A stretch of DNA of 64,000 nucleotides, taken from positions 682,001 to 746,000 of the forward strand of contig JAFFJZ010000053.1 in the NCBI GenBank assembly GCA_018340375.1, given 5' to 3'. The position numbers were made by a program, and so were the translations under genes. Source of the DNA: Gonatopus flavifemur. Its lineage: Eukaryota; Arthropoda; Insecta; Hymenoptera; Dryinidae. Each line of letters starts with the position of its first letter. Positions within the stretch are counted from its first letter, which is position 1. Shown one piece after another: positions 52,755-63,958 of the stretch. The notes under the pieces are model-generated. The model did not search any database. It was not told the DNA's origin and was given only the letters and a program-made list of their open reading frames with translations.

Positions 52755-53009
52755 CACAGAAAAAAAGAATACTCGCAGCAGCTACTCGTGGAGTCGATTT
52801 TCGACCATCTACGAAAAATAGATACGGCAACTACTTAATAGATGAGACAAATACTTCATTAGGTGAGTGAAATAATACGTCAAGTGATGGTCACGTCAAA
52901 TAACTTGTTGTTTGTCTAAACTACTAAGTAGTTGCCGTAACTATTTTTCGTAGATGGTCGAAAATCGACTACGCGAGTAGCTGCTGCAAGTATGTTCTTT
53001 TTTTCCGTG
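52755..53009. repeat. 255-bp palindrome (CACAGAAAAAAAGAATAC)
   Basis: The arms pair closely (GTCGATTTTCGACCATCTACG mirrored near 52945-52970). Ends CACAGAAAAAAAGAA and TTCTTTTTTTCCGTG; TA outside both (52753-52754, 53010-53011). Confidence 0.9.
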
Positions 53010-53288
53010 TACTCTATTCATTGACCTTGTTATATTAAAGAGAGTTCTATAACATCAAAATTCAACAATCAAAATGTTGTTTAGCGTATAATAAAAGTAT
53101 GTACATATGATGTAAAAAGCAATATAACACATGTAAATGTAAAATTCCATGTGGAAATGGAAACATGGGCCGCTACTGGCTCAGTACTGCTGCCAGAGTT
53201 GCCAGCACTGGCAAATCCAAACTCACCACTACAGGGTCAGTTGAATCAATGATACTGATTGATTACTAGCTAGTCGAAATGATAACAT

Positions 53289-54377
53289 CACGGAAAAAAA
53301 GGACTTAGGCATATGAGCTATTTTTGCGTAGTTGTATAAGAGATAGTTGTGATAATAAATCAAATATCTGTCTGAAATAGTTCGTGAGTTCTCACAACTA
53401 TTTCTAATATTTGTCACAAGTGAATTATATAGTTGTGAAAAAGTAGCTGATCGAATAAGAGAAATAATAATAAGAAATAATAAGAGCTACCTGATCTACT
53501 TTACTTTGAGATAGTTCGTGGAGCTACTTCCCATTGCTCCGATCGTTACGCACGTAGTTCCTGCAGCAATGTGAATTCTGTTGAGAACAATCGAAACGCG
53601 GTGAATTCTCGCGTTATTAATTGAGGTTACCTGTCGTGGTTACCGTGTATATATTTCATTTTATAATATTTTCAATACATATTCGTGTCAAATTACTAAT
53701 TTTCAAAAACCTCGTATGTCCAATTTTATTTTCGGAATTAAATGACTGATCATTTGTAGAATGATAAATCCTCTTTATGTATACTCTGAGTATATGAAAA
53801 TACACAATCAAAACGATCGAAACATATCCAAGGCTTTTTTTACGATATAATCAGCGTTGTCGGTTTAGCTGCCATCATTAAGGCATAGGTTAGGTAGATT
53901 TAGGTATAGCGTATAGGTAGGTTATGACAGGGGTTCGAAACCCGAGGTAAGTTAACATTGGAACTTGAATGTTTCAACCACCTCCTCCCAAATCTATATG
54001 CATTGAACAAATATCACAATCGAAAATAAATTTTTTTTTCGAAATTTCCAATTAAATGTTGCAAAGAGTCGACGAGCACGTGCAGAAATAATAGAAGATC
54101 TTAACCTTAAACATCAAAATCGGCACTGAAAATTTCTCTTCTCAATTAATAAAATAGTTCATCGGCCTACATATATCGTCATACTTGATATTTTATGTAG
54201 ATCCTGCATCTTAGAAAAGTAGTTGTAACAACTACTCGAGTTGATATCCCGACAATCTGGGGTACATCTAACAAAAGTACCTGCCACAACTACTTTCATA
54301 GCTGGTCGAAAATCGTCTACGTAAAGTAGTTGGAACAGCTAATTATTAGTTGGGAGAACTATTTTTTGTTCTCCGTG
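53289..54377. mobile_element. 1.09-kb element with CACGGAAAAAAAGG ends
   Basis: Begins CACGGAAAAAAAGGACTT, ends TTTTTTGTTCTCCGTG; AT outside both (53287-53288, 54378-54379). Contains ATAGTTGTGA / CACAACTA-type repeats and, near 54300, GCTGGTCGAAAATCGTCTACG, related to the arms of the palindrome at 52755-53009. No coding domain. Confidence 0.78.
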
Positions 54378-55103
54378 ATCATGTAATGTACGGATCAGTA
54401 TGACATTTACAACCGTGTCGGTACTGGCATTCTAAGTGAACTTGCGATGATAGAACTTTGGCACTTCACAAAGACCAGTTGTTTTGTCAATACTGGAACA
54501 GAAGCGAAAAAATGATGTTTTGTATCAGGCGCAGTACTGGCATTTCAACCTTGCCAGTACTCACACTGTACCATTGGGCAAAGAAAAGTTTGTTGAAAAG
54601 GTTGAAGAATCCCAACAAAATTCTGTAGTCCGGGAGTTTACGGGCACTTGTTGGACGAATCTTAATGCAATCGATAATAAATTTATGAAAATGATGCAAT
54701 CTAATCGGATTTTCCGATTATCCGGATATCCATGAAATCCGGATAACCGGATCATTTGTTCGATTCTACGAATATTCGGATATCCGGATATTCGAAAATT
54801 TCGGATAAAAATCCCACCCCTAAAAGAAACATTACGATCGCTGATGGTAAAAAGTACTAGCACTGCCTGGAATCATAAATATTACCTTTGTTAGTTTTCC
54901 TGCAGAAATTTCGAAATTTTTGACAAAGTGAAGTTTACCATCGTGATAATTTTATTTCCGAACTATTCCCAATAGTTCCAGTTTACCAATTTTGATGATG
55001 ATATTACCTACGTATTTTACCACTTTCAATCATCAAATTTCTCTCCGTGTAGCAAATCCAATCATACCGAAATTTTCAGTATTCTGTGAGTTTACTTTAG
55101 GTA
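54378..55103. other. Unassigned stretch with remnant palindromes
   Basis: 54700-54830 carries the ATCCGGATATCC-type repeat. Near 55034 a TTTCTCTCCGTG end followed by TA suggests the right end of another CACGG element. An 83-codon frame at 54484-54735 has no known domain. Confidence 0.45.
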
Positions 55104-55984
55104 CCCTGCTTAAAATAAACGATTGATTCTGACCAAATCTGATTAAACAATATTTGACGATTGAGCCTCAATCAGAATTGGTCAGATTCAATCAGAACCA
55201 ATAGACATGCTTTGATGAATGGTACTGAATCAGGGACATACAGGTGAAACAAGGGACACTTCTTCACAGGGGAATGGGGGAAAAAACGTAATCAGATCGA
55301 ATGCGGTTTGAACATATTCAAGTTTCTGGATTCAATAGTCATTTGAACATTTCAATTTTCGCATGATATTTGATAGGATTCAATGATCGTTTCACTGATT
55401 GCAATCCAATCAGAATCAAATGGTGGATTGGAAATGGAAGAATCGGAGATTATATTGATTGGGAATTAATACGGAAATCAATGGATAGACGAATGGGGAT
55501 GAATCGGCATTCGCCCAGTAATGTTGAAACGCAATAGACAATGAGATTGAATAGGAGAAAGAACAATATAAACGGGGAATGGTGGCAATGAGAAATGAAT
55601 GAGATTGAATCAGAACATTGTGCAGTCGATATCCCGATTGAATACAATTGGATTTATTGAGCATGCCAACGAATCAACCAATATAAATACTTGAGAATCA
55701 ATCGGTAAATGTACGGAGTTGAGGAATCGCAATGAATAGGGAATTTGAACGTTGTGAGTGAATTTGATTCGTTGAAAGTTTTTCCACTTATAAATATTGT
55801 CAAAGGGCTGTACATTCGGAATCAGATTCATTAGGAGAATAGCTGATTCGATTCTACAGTATTCAGTGATTCATGATACGATTGAGACTCAAAAACTCAC
55901 TGTAATACTGATATGCAATTTTTCATTTTTTCAAGGTAGATTCAACTGAGGTTGAAAGTATTCACCCAGTCGGGGTCAATGAGA

Positions 55985-57420
55985 GTTTTGCTAATTCTAA
56001 ATCTCTCTGAGCGAGTGAGATTCCATCAGGAATGGGCTCTGTTTCTCAATTGGTTTCGATAAGATAATGAACGATTGAATGCTATAATATTCAATGCACT
56101 GCACAATTGACCACATCGGATTCAATAGGGATGTAGCCGATTCAAAGAATCTGTAGACGACTGGAATTCTATCAGAAATAGGCGCTACTACTCAATCGTA
56201 TTTGATAAGAACATGACCAATAGCGTTCTATAGTATTTAATGATTTACATTACGATACGGGATGGAAATCACGCTCAGCCGCTGATATACAAGTCGCACT
56301 TCTGCAAGTGAGTTGTACACAGGAATCGCCTCATTTACCCAGTCGGATTCAATGAGCGTTCAGTCAATTTGAAACATCTGGAACCGAGTGGACCTTTCTC
56401 AGTGTAGGATCTACTACTCAATCGGATTCGATAGTGGTATGACCGATGACATTCTATCGTATTCTTTGAGCCGCATCACGGTATGAAATGCAAATCGCAC
56501 TGAGACGCTAATATACGAGGTACACTATTCTGAGTGTTTCGCGAACAGCAATCTCATGATTGACCCAATGGGATGTAATGGGGGCCGAGCTGATTCTAAA
56601 CATTTGCAGGCGAATGAAATTTTCCCAGAGATCGGGTCTACTACTCAATCAGATCCAATAGGGATATGACCGACTGGATTCTATAAGACTCGTCAAGTTA
56701 TATTAAGATGTGGAATGGGAAGCATACCGAAACACTGATTATGCAAATGGTACTATTCACAATGAGCTATACAGAGGAATCGCACGACTGACCCAAGTGG
56801 ATCCAATGGGGGTTTAACCGATCCAAAACATTTGTTTGTGAATCAAATTTCTTCAGAGACAGATTCTAGTACTGAACCGGATTCGCTACGGGTTCGATGG
56901 ATTGAATTCTATCGTAATCAATGAATCATATGACGATACACAATAATATCACGCCAAAACATGGTTTTGCAAATTACACTATTCAAAATGAACTGTAAAA
57001 AGAAATCGCACAACTGACCCAATCGGATCTAATGGGCAATTAGCCGATTCACAACATCTGTTTGCGAATAAAATTTCATCAAAGATAGACTGGACTACTC
57101 AATCGGATTCGATAGAGACATGACAAATCGGATTCGATGGTATTCTATAGTTCACTGGTTCATATCACGATAGAGGATGGGAATCATACTGAGATGCTGA
57201 TATACAAGGTATACTATTGCAACTAAGTTGTGAACAGGAATCGCCCAATTAACTCAATCGGATTCAATGGAGGTTTAGTCGACTCAGAAAATCTGTAGAC
57301 GAATGAAATTCTATTAAAGAGAGGTTCTACTACTCAATCGGATCCGATCATGGTATAGCCGATTGGATTGTATCTTATTCAATGAGTCATATCAATATAC
57401 GAAATCTAAACCACACTGAA
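55985..57420. repeat. About 230-bp tandem array, about six copies
   Basis: CTACTCAATCGGATTCGATA-like anchors recur near 56192, 56411, 56640, 56871, 57096 and 57331, giving spacings of about 219-235 bp. Each unit also contains GACCGATNGNATTCTAT, CACTGAGACGCTGATATAC and AATCGCACAACTGACCCAAT-like blocks. Confidence 0.88.
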
Positions 57421-57439
57421 CACCCTAAAAAGTATTATA

Positions 57440-58300
57440 TACCTCCTGATCAAAAAGTACTCGGAATTCTCTATTCAAACAAACCGCATTTGAGATATTG
57501 TCGGAATCTTTTGTTTTCCATGTTATTTCATCTGTTATTTGGCGCTCAAATGTCTGTTTGCGCCTCATTCGTCAGAAGTTAGTGCGTGTTGCCTTGTAAA
57601 CGAGTCAGTGTTCGTTTTGGTCTGCGAATTTCGCAATGTCGAATTTGGTTGAGCAAAGAGTTTGTCTAAAATTTTGTGTTTTTAACAAAATTCCATGTGC
57701 GGAAGCGTTGAAGATGTTAACAGAAACCTACGGGGACTCGATGATGTCGAAAACACAAGCGTACGAGTGGTACAAAGAGTTCAAAGCAGGTCGTATTGTA
57801 GTTGATGATTTGCCTCGTTCCGGTCGTCCATCCACCAGTATCGCTGACGAAAATATTGATAAAATTGAAGAAATCGTCCTCGCAAATCGTCGTGTGAGTA
57901 TTAGGGAGATGGCATTCGATCTTGGTGTCTCGTTCGGATCGGTGCAGAACGTTATACACAATATTTTGGCCATGAGACGAGTTGAAGCACGGCTTGTGCC
58001 GAGAGTGTTGAATTTGTTGCAGGAACAGCATGGCATTGATGTTGCTAAACAAATGCTCTCTTTGGGCCAAAATGTTATCGAAGGCATCATTACCGGTGAC
58101 GAAACATGGGTCTATGAATATGATATCGGAACTAACCAACAATCATCGGAATAGCGCTTTTCAGACGAGTCAAAACCTAAAAAACCGCGACAGAGTCGAT
58201 CTAAAATCAAGGTTTTGTTGACTGTTTTCTTTGATTGCCGGGGTGTGGTCCACTCCGAATTTCTCCCACCAGGTCAAATTCAATTTTAGACTTTATTCCA
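57440..58300 (+). pseudogene. mariner transposase, N-terminal half, one stop
   Basis: ATG at 57636 starts MSNLVEQRVCLKFCVFNKIP. Visible: MSKTQAYEWYKEFKAGR, DLPRSGRPST, a second helix-turn-helix (VSIREMAFDLGVSFGSVQNV) and the first catalytic Asp in TGDETWVYEYD near 58100. A TAG at 58152-58154 replaces the usual Trp before RFSDESKPKKPRQ; reading continues to about 58290, then coding similarity ends next to the CCCTGG element. The second and third catalytic Asp are absent. It is the mariner lineage often annotated GVQW3/FLJ37770-like (by recall). The terminal repeat is probably near 57440 (CCTCCTGATCAAAAAGTA after TA). Confidence 0.88.
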
Positions 58301-58929
58301 CCGCATTAGCCCTGGTTAAAAAATCCGATAAGATCCGATAGAAACCGATTCAGAATTAATCGGACTGCATAGGATCAATCGGAGCAGTTCAATCCCCGAT
58401 TCAAAATCAATAAGAGTTTATCGGAATCTCTTTTCTTTAAGTTTCAATCGGGGATTCGCCAATTAAAAAATCTGCATTTTATGGGAATTAATCAGACTTC
58501 ACATAATCTATTGGTCTGTATGAGAGATATCTGATTGGATGATTGAAATTTTCTCCATTCCATCAGGCAAACGGTTTTTATCGGAAGGTTCCACAACTTC
58601 AATCTATTGGAACTAATGGGAAAATTTGTGAAATTGAATGATGAATGGGTTTCTTATGGGAGATTTCTGACTGCATTTGAGGATGTATCGATTTTATTGA
58701 TCAATGGGTTGTACTTGGATTATTCCAACATTCAAATTTATTGGAAATAATAGGCAAGTTTACAGATTCTGAAGTCCTATAGGTATGTACCGGCAATAAC
58801 CGATTCAGTTTTGGAATTTCTTTCATTGCATCAGATCATTGGTTTTTATCGGAATCCCTGATGACCTCGATGTGTTGGAACTAATGGGAAAGTTGCTGGA
58901 ATAGGAAACTATAATCATAGAATACCAAG

Positions 58930-60420
58930 AGAATCCAATTAGAAAATATTTCATTGGTATCAATCGGAATTTTTATCAGTGATGGAATATCCATTGGATC
59001 CCACTGAAAAATATGTTACTGGTACCAATTATAACTGTAATGATTGATAAAATGCCGATTAAATCAAATCAAAAAATATTGTGTTCGTACGAATTGGAAT
59101 TTTTATGATTGATAAAATACCTATTGAATGCCATTGGAAAATGTTTGACTGGTATCAATTAGAATCTTCATGATCAATGAAATACCGATTCAATCCAATT
59201 AAAAGATATTTGATTGGCATCCATCGGAATTTTTCATCAACCATAAAATACCCATGGAATCTAATGAGAAAATATTTTCTTGGTATCAATTGGGATTTTT
59301 ATGATTAATGAGATACCCATTGAATTCTATTGAAAAATATTCCACTGATATCAATTAGAATCTTCATGATTAATGAAATACCGATTCAATCCAATTAAAA
59401 ACTATTTGATTGGCATCCATCGGAATTTTTCATCAACCATAAAATACCCATTGAATCTGATGAGAAAATATTTTCTTGGTATCAATTGGAATTTTTATGA
59501 TTAATGAAATACCCATTGAATTCTGTTGAAAAATATTCCACTGATATCAATTAGAATTTGAATGATCAATAAAATACCTATTCAATCAAATAAGAAACAT
59601 TTTATTGTCCACAAATGGAATTTTTATTATTGATAGAATACCAATTGGATCCCATTGAAAAACGTTTCACTGGTATCAATTAGAATTTTCATGATTGATA
59701 AAAGTCCGAATGAATCAAATTGGAAAGTATTGTATTGGTATCAACCGGAATTTTTACTATTGATAAAATACCAATTGGATCCCATTGAAAAATATTTGAC
59801 TGGTATCAAATAAAATTTTCATGATTAATAAAATACCGATTCAATCCAATTGAAAAATATTTTATTGATATTGATCGGAAATTTTATCAACCATAAAATA
59901 CCCATTGAATCCAATTAGAAAATATTTCCTCGGTATCATTTGGAATTTTTGTGATTAATGAAATACCCATTGAATTTCAATGAAAAATATTTCACTGATA
60001 TCAATTAAAATTTCAATAATCAATAAAATCTCGATTTAATCAAATGAAAAATATTTTTTTGGTATCAATAGTAATTCTGATTATTGATAAAATACCTATT
60101 GGATGCCATTGAAAAATATTTGACTGATATCAATTAGAATCTTCATTATTAATAACATACCGATTCAATCCAATTGAAAAATATTGTATTGGCGTCAATC
60201 GGAATTTTCATTGATCATAAAATACCAAGTGAATCCAATTACACAATATTTAATTGATATCAATCGGAATTCTTATAACTGATAAAATACCTATTGAATC
60301 CCATTGGAAAATATTGTATTGATATCAATCGGAATTCTTCATCCATCATAAAATACCGATTGAATCCTATTGGAAAATATTTTCTTGGTCTTCATTGGGA
60401 TTTTTATTATTAATGATCTC
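58930..60420. repeat. 66-bp tandem array with local trimer order
   Basis: A monomer of about 66 bp (consensus near AAATACCNATTGAATCCNAT, then TGAAAAATATTT, then GGTATCAATNGGAATTTTTA) is repeated about 20 times with variation. Near-identical trimers occur 196 bp apart (for example starting 59181 and 59377), showing a higher-order structure. Confidence 0.85.
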
Positions 60421-60524
60421 CCATGCTCTCATTAAGACCGATACAATCCCTCATATGTCCAATGGACAATTACCGATTGAATCTTATGACAGTCATTTGG
60501 TTCACATTGATAGGAAGCGAACCA

Positions 60525-60612
60525 CGGCATCGAGCGAGCGGTTGTTCCAGATCGATCTTCTAGGTTAAGCAACGACAACTGCGGTACAAGGTGGATGGGT
60601 GATCACCGTGTT
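60525..60612 (+). repeat. 5S-rRNA-like fragment
   Basis: CCACGGCATCGAGCGAGCGG, then TTAAGCAACGACAACTGCGG, then GTGGATGGGTGATCACCGTG resembles the middle and 3' part of eukaryotic 5S rRNA (GGTTAAGCAACG, GGATGGGTGACC...), including the internal control region. It is diverged and lacks the 5' end, so it is at best a pseudogene or a 5S-derived segment of the element. Confidence 0.5.
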
Positions 60613-60974
60613 AATAACACATAAATGATCGTTTGAATTTATTTCAGCAATAATTTGTCATACGTAATGATTGAATAAATGATATATGTGTTTGTTTAAT
60701 TGATATCAAATGCGCGTATATAATGTATATAAACCGTTCGTTGATTGGGTTAACAATCAATAAAATTCAATAAGAAAATCCCGATGCAGGAATCAGTTCA
60801 TTCCGATAAGTTTTTTTTATCGGATTCAATCGGATTTTTCCACCAGGGAAAATGCCGATTAAATCCAGTTAAAAATTATTTTATTGGTATCAATGGGAAA
60901 TTTCCGATGCAAAAGCTCAATCCATTCCGATGAAATGTTTTTTTATCGGATTCAATCGGATTGTTCAACCAGGG

Positions 60975-61628
60975 ATTTCACCATTCAAATGCAGATACAG
61001 TCTCATTCATCGAATCATTGAATGCCTCATTGAACCCATTCAAATCGCAGCAAAAATTTTGTGGGATCTTGTTTTTTATCCCGATCCGAATCATGAAAAA
61101 ACCTGTAGGATCCGATTGAGAGGCCCTGCGTTGCCCTGTGAATCCGCTCATCGATTCCAATTCAATTTGGTCTAAATGAACCGGCCACTTGCTGATTGGA
61201 ACTCCTCAATGAATCGGCAGGATACCTAACGAATTCTATTGAGATGACGATATTAATATCACTGACCATGAAACCCAAACCCATGTGCCAACGTGGATTC
61301 ATGCTCATTAAGTTCATTCGTTATCACCCGGATTCAGTACATGATACCCAACTGTCAAAATGCTGATACAATCTCATTGAATAAGATTCTCAAATGCCTG
61401 AATCGATTGCAATTCAGTGTAATCGAAGCTTATCATTCTCATACACATTGGAGCCCATTCAATCCATCAGTCATACTCGCTTCTTTTCCTATTCATGAAT
61501 GAGACAGCCCATGGCAGTGATCCGATTGGATTCAATCAGCATTTCGACTGCACAGTGTTCTGATTCATCCCGATTAGTCGATTGATCAATAGTATTTGGT
61601 CGGAATCAATCGTTTTTTTTTACCAGGG
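60975..61628. other. Right end of the 6.5-kb element
   Basis: ATCGATTCCAATTCAATTTG-like and GATTCAATCAGCATT-like motifs continue, mirror-related to those at 55110-55900. Frames of 60-81 codons are repeat-derived. Confidence 0.55.
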
Positions 61629-61960
61629 TGTGGTATACAATCAGTATGAATCTGGTAGCAATTCAGTGAAATACCAAGTTGTGATGAAGAGTGAACTGGA
61701 AGCATACCGTATGTGAAATTTTTGTACTTGAGGTATATCGAAAGATTTCCAATCATTCAGCATTTATTCCGTACGAATTCGGAATGAATTTGGTATAACT
61801 CCTCCATACCCAATTATTACCAAGAACGTATCAGATTTCGGTGTTTTTAGTGTAAATCCAGTTTCATTTCTGTAATAGTATTATTTGAGTATAAATGAGG
61901 TATGGAAAATTCAAAAACATACTGGATAACTTCAGTATGATCATAGTATCATCAAATTTG
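61629..61960. repeat. Inverted relative of 49730-50110
   Basis: ACCAAATTCATTCCGAATTC-like and AATAATTGGGTATGG-like motifs, read on the minus strand, parallel the sequence at 49790-49930. Its ends are not resolved. Confidence 0.5.
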
Positions 61961-62038
61961 CTAGGGTATGTGAGGTGTCGATTGCGGTAATTGACATTTG
62001 TTACAAGCGTAAACATCATTTTTTATCTGGTGTGAAAA

Positions 62039-62522
62039 ATGACAACATTTGTCCCGACAAAACAGCATTTGCGGGAACTTATGCTTCATTATTTTATTTC
62101 GAAGAAAAGTGCCGCTGAAACGTATCGTGTACTGTGCAATATTTACGGTGATCACGCTCCGTCTAATACAACATGTAGAGAGTGGTTTCGACGATTCCAA
62201 AGTGGCGATTTTGACGTGAGTGATAAAGAACGCGGAAGGGCACCGAAAAAATTCGAAGATGTAGAACTGGGGCAATTATTGAATGAAGATGCATGTCGAA
62301 CCTTAGATGAGTTGTCTGAAGAGTTGGGTGTTGACAGGTCGACCATCGGTAAACGCTTGCACAAGATGGCAACGGTCCAAAAAGCAGGTAATTGGGTGCC
62401 GCATCAACTAAAAGAGAGAGATATCGAGAGACGTTTGGTAACGTACGAGATGCTTCTTGAACGGCAGAAAAGAAAGAGTTTTCTGCATCGTATTGTCACT
62501 GGCGATGAAAATTGGATCTATT
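62039..62522 (+). pseudogene. irritans-type mariner transposase, N-terminal 160 residues
   Basis: ATG at 62039 starts MTTFVPTKQHLRELMLHYFI; CREWFRRFQSGDFDVSDKER, a helix-turn-helix (LGVDRSTIGKRLHKM), then RKRKSFLHRIVTGDENWIY with the first catalytic Asp. Coding similarity stops at 62522, exactly where the MITE at 62523 begins, and no C-terminal half is found after it at 63186. The copy is truncated, or its other half was deleted after the MITE arrived. It is a different sequence from the copy at 4223-5260. Confidence 0.9.
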
Positions 62523-63185
62523 CCCAGACAGCACTGTAGGTGCTCGGAATGTTTTAGAAACGTGCTCGTGGTTTTGCAACCTCTGATTCCAACAATTACG
62601 TTTCTAACACATTTTTAAAACTTACATTGTCAAAACATTTATATGATTCATGAAAATTCCCCATTTCGTTCCTAACTTACGCCAACCTACAAATCATTCA
62701 TATTCAAAGTTTAATACATGACTAATACATCAAAAAATAGTAAAACCATACTGTTTTTCCCATAATCAACTGATTCCCACTGCACAACATAAAAAATCAT
62801 GAAAATACACATATTATAGAGAGTAAAACAAAGATATTAAAAAGCGCTTTAGAGTCAAACTATTTTCCATTACATCCAGCACTTCATAAGCTTATACGTG
62901 TAATTTATTATACACGAGATCATTTTACTTGAATATAATTGATTTAGGATTTGTTTGAATTGAAAATATCCACAGACATGCTATCAATTTGATGATTTAT
63001 GAAGACAAATTCAACATGTGCTAATCACGTTTTGTGAGAATGTAAATAAAAGAAACCAGGACATTTTCATGTTTCAAGAACATACATGCGATATTTTCAA
63101 AACGTCACAAAACGTTTCTGAAACATTTCGTTTGTAACGAGGTACGTTTTGTGAATGTTTACAAAACGCCTCAGTGCTGTCTGGG
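62523..63185. mobile_element. 663-bp MITE (CCCAGACAGCACTG / CAGTGCTGTCTGGG)
   Basis: Exact inverted ends CCCAGACAGCACTG continue as AAACGTTTCTGAAACATTTCG-like mirrored motifs (62550-62640 against 63090-63160). The flanks are TT and TA. Coding-free. It interrupts or caps the mariner fragment. Confidence 0.88.
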
Positions 63186-63227
63186 TAACGATAATCCTAA
63201 GCATCGAAAAAGTTGAGGGCTGCCAGG

Positions 63228-63958
63228 CAGGCCCGGATCTAGAGCATTCTCGTGGGGGTACAAAGATGGAATTCCCCCCCCCCCCCCACCCTTCGTCTCT
63301 TCAGAATAATAGGAAATTTGATGAAACTCAAAACATTACTATTTTATGATGTTCAAAATGTGTGATATGGAGATAGGCGATTTAAAGAAAGAAACCGATT
63401 TGTTCATCAGAATCATAGAACTATAAATTAAAAAAAAAAATGATTTTGAGAAACAATATTCCTTGAAAATGAAAAAAACTCACACTTCTGAAATTTTTTA
63501 TTCTCTGTCCGACTCAATTGAAGTTCCTGAAAATCGTAACTTTTGGAAATTTTAATTCCATATCACACTTACACGTACACTCGAAATTGATTTCCAATAT
63601 GATTGTTAGAGTATTTCTGCCTACTGCATACACTGTAAAAAAATTTCATGTAGTCCATAATATGTCATTGATAGTATACAGAACATTATTGTGACTTCTC
63701 ACAATGTTATATTGCATAAAATCACAATTTTTGGTGAAATCACATCATAAATCATTGAGGGAAATGACAAATTCCTTATAAAATTCCACAATATATCAAT
63801 ATATAACATAATTCTTTTACAGTGAACATAAAACTATAATTATTTGTCACATTGGGTTTGAAATGGAAAATTTCGATTAGTACTCGTTGTGCCGCCCCCC
63901 TGATATTGCCGCCCGCAACAAGATGTCCTGTTTGCCCCCCCCCCTTGATCCGGGCCTG
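63228..63958. mobile_element. 731-bp hAT-type non-autonomous element (CAGGCCCGGATC)
   Basis: The left end CAGGCCCGGATCTAG matches the inverted right end CAGGCCCGGATCAAG. The flanking octamers CTGCCAGG (63220-63227) and CTCCCAGG (63959-63966) agree at 7 of 8 positions, fitting a hAT duplication. Poly-C tracts near both ends (63276-63288, 63935-63944). It has ATTTGTCACA-type AT-rich interior and no coding frame. Confidence 0.85.

Larger units (their letters stand above)
58310..60848. mobile_element. 2.5-kb element (CCCTGGTTAAAAAATCCGAT) nested in the 6.5-kb element
   Basis: The left end CCCTGGTTAAAAAATCCGAT matches the inverted sequence ending at 60848 (CCCTGGTGGAAAAATCCGAT). A further copy of the same end lies at 60974 (inverted CCCTGGTTGAACAATCCGAT), so the right boundary may be duplicated. 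The interior is almost entirely a short-unit array. Confidence 0.75.
55104..61628. mobile_element. 6.5-kb composite element with CCCTG ends and tandem arrays
   Basis: The left end CCCTGCTTAAAATAAACGAT and the inverted right end CCCTGGTAAAAAAAAACGAT continue with GATTGATTCYGACC on both sides, a clear terminal inverted repeat. The flanks are TA and TG, so the 2-bp duplication is not exact. The body has ATCGGATTCAAT-type motifs throughout. It contains an about 230-bp tandem array, a mariner fragment, and a second CCCTGG-ended element with a 66-bp array. Confidence 0.75.

Noticed and set aside
57717..58142. 141- and 120-codon minus-strand frames
   Set aside because: They are antisense shadows of the mariner transposase on the plus strand.
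58930..60420. CRISPR-like regular repeats
   Set aside because: Units are contiguous 66-bp tandem monomers without unique spacers, in a eukaryotic transposon context.
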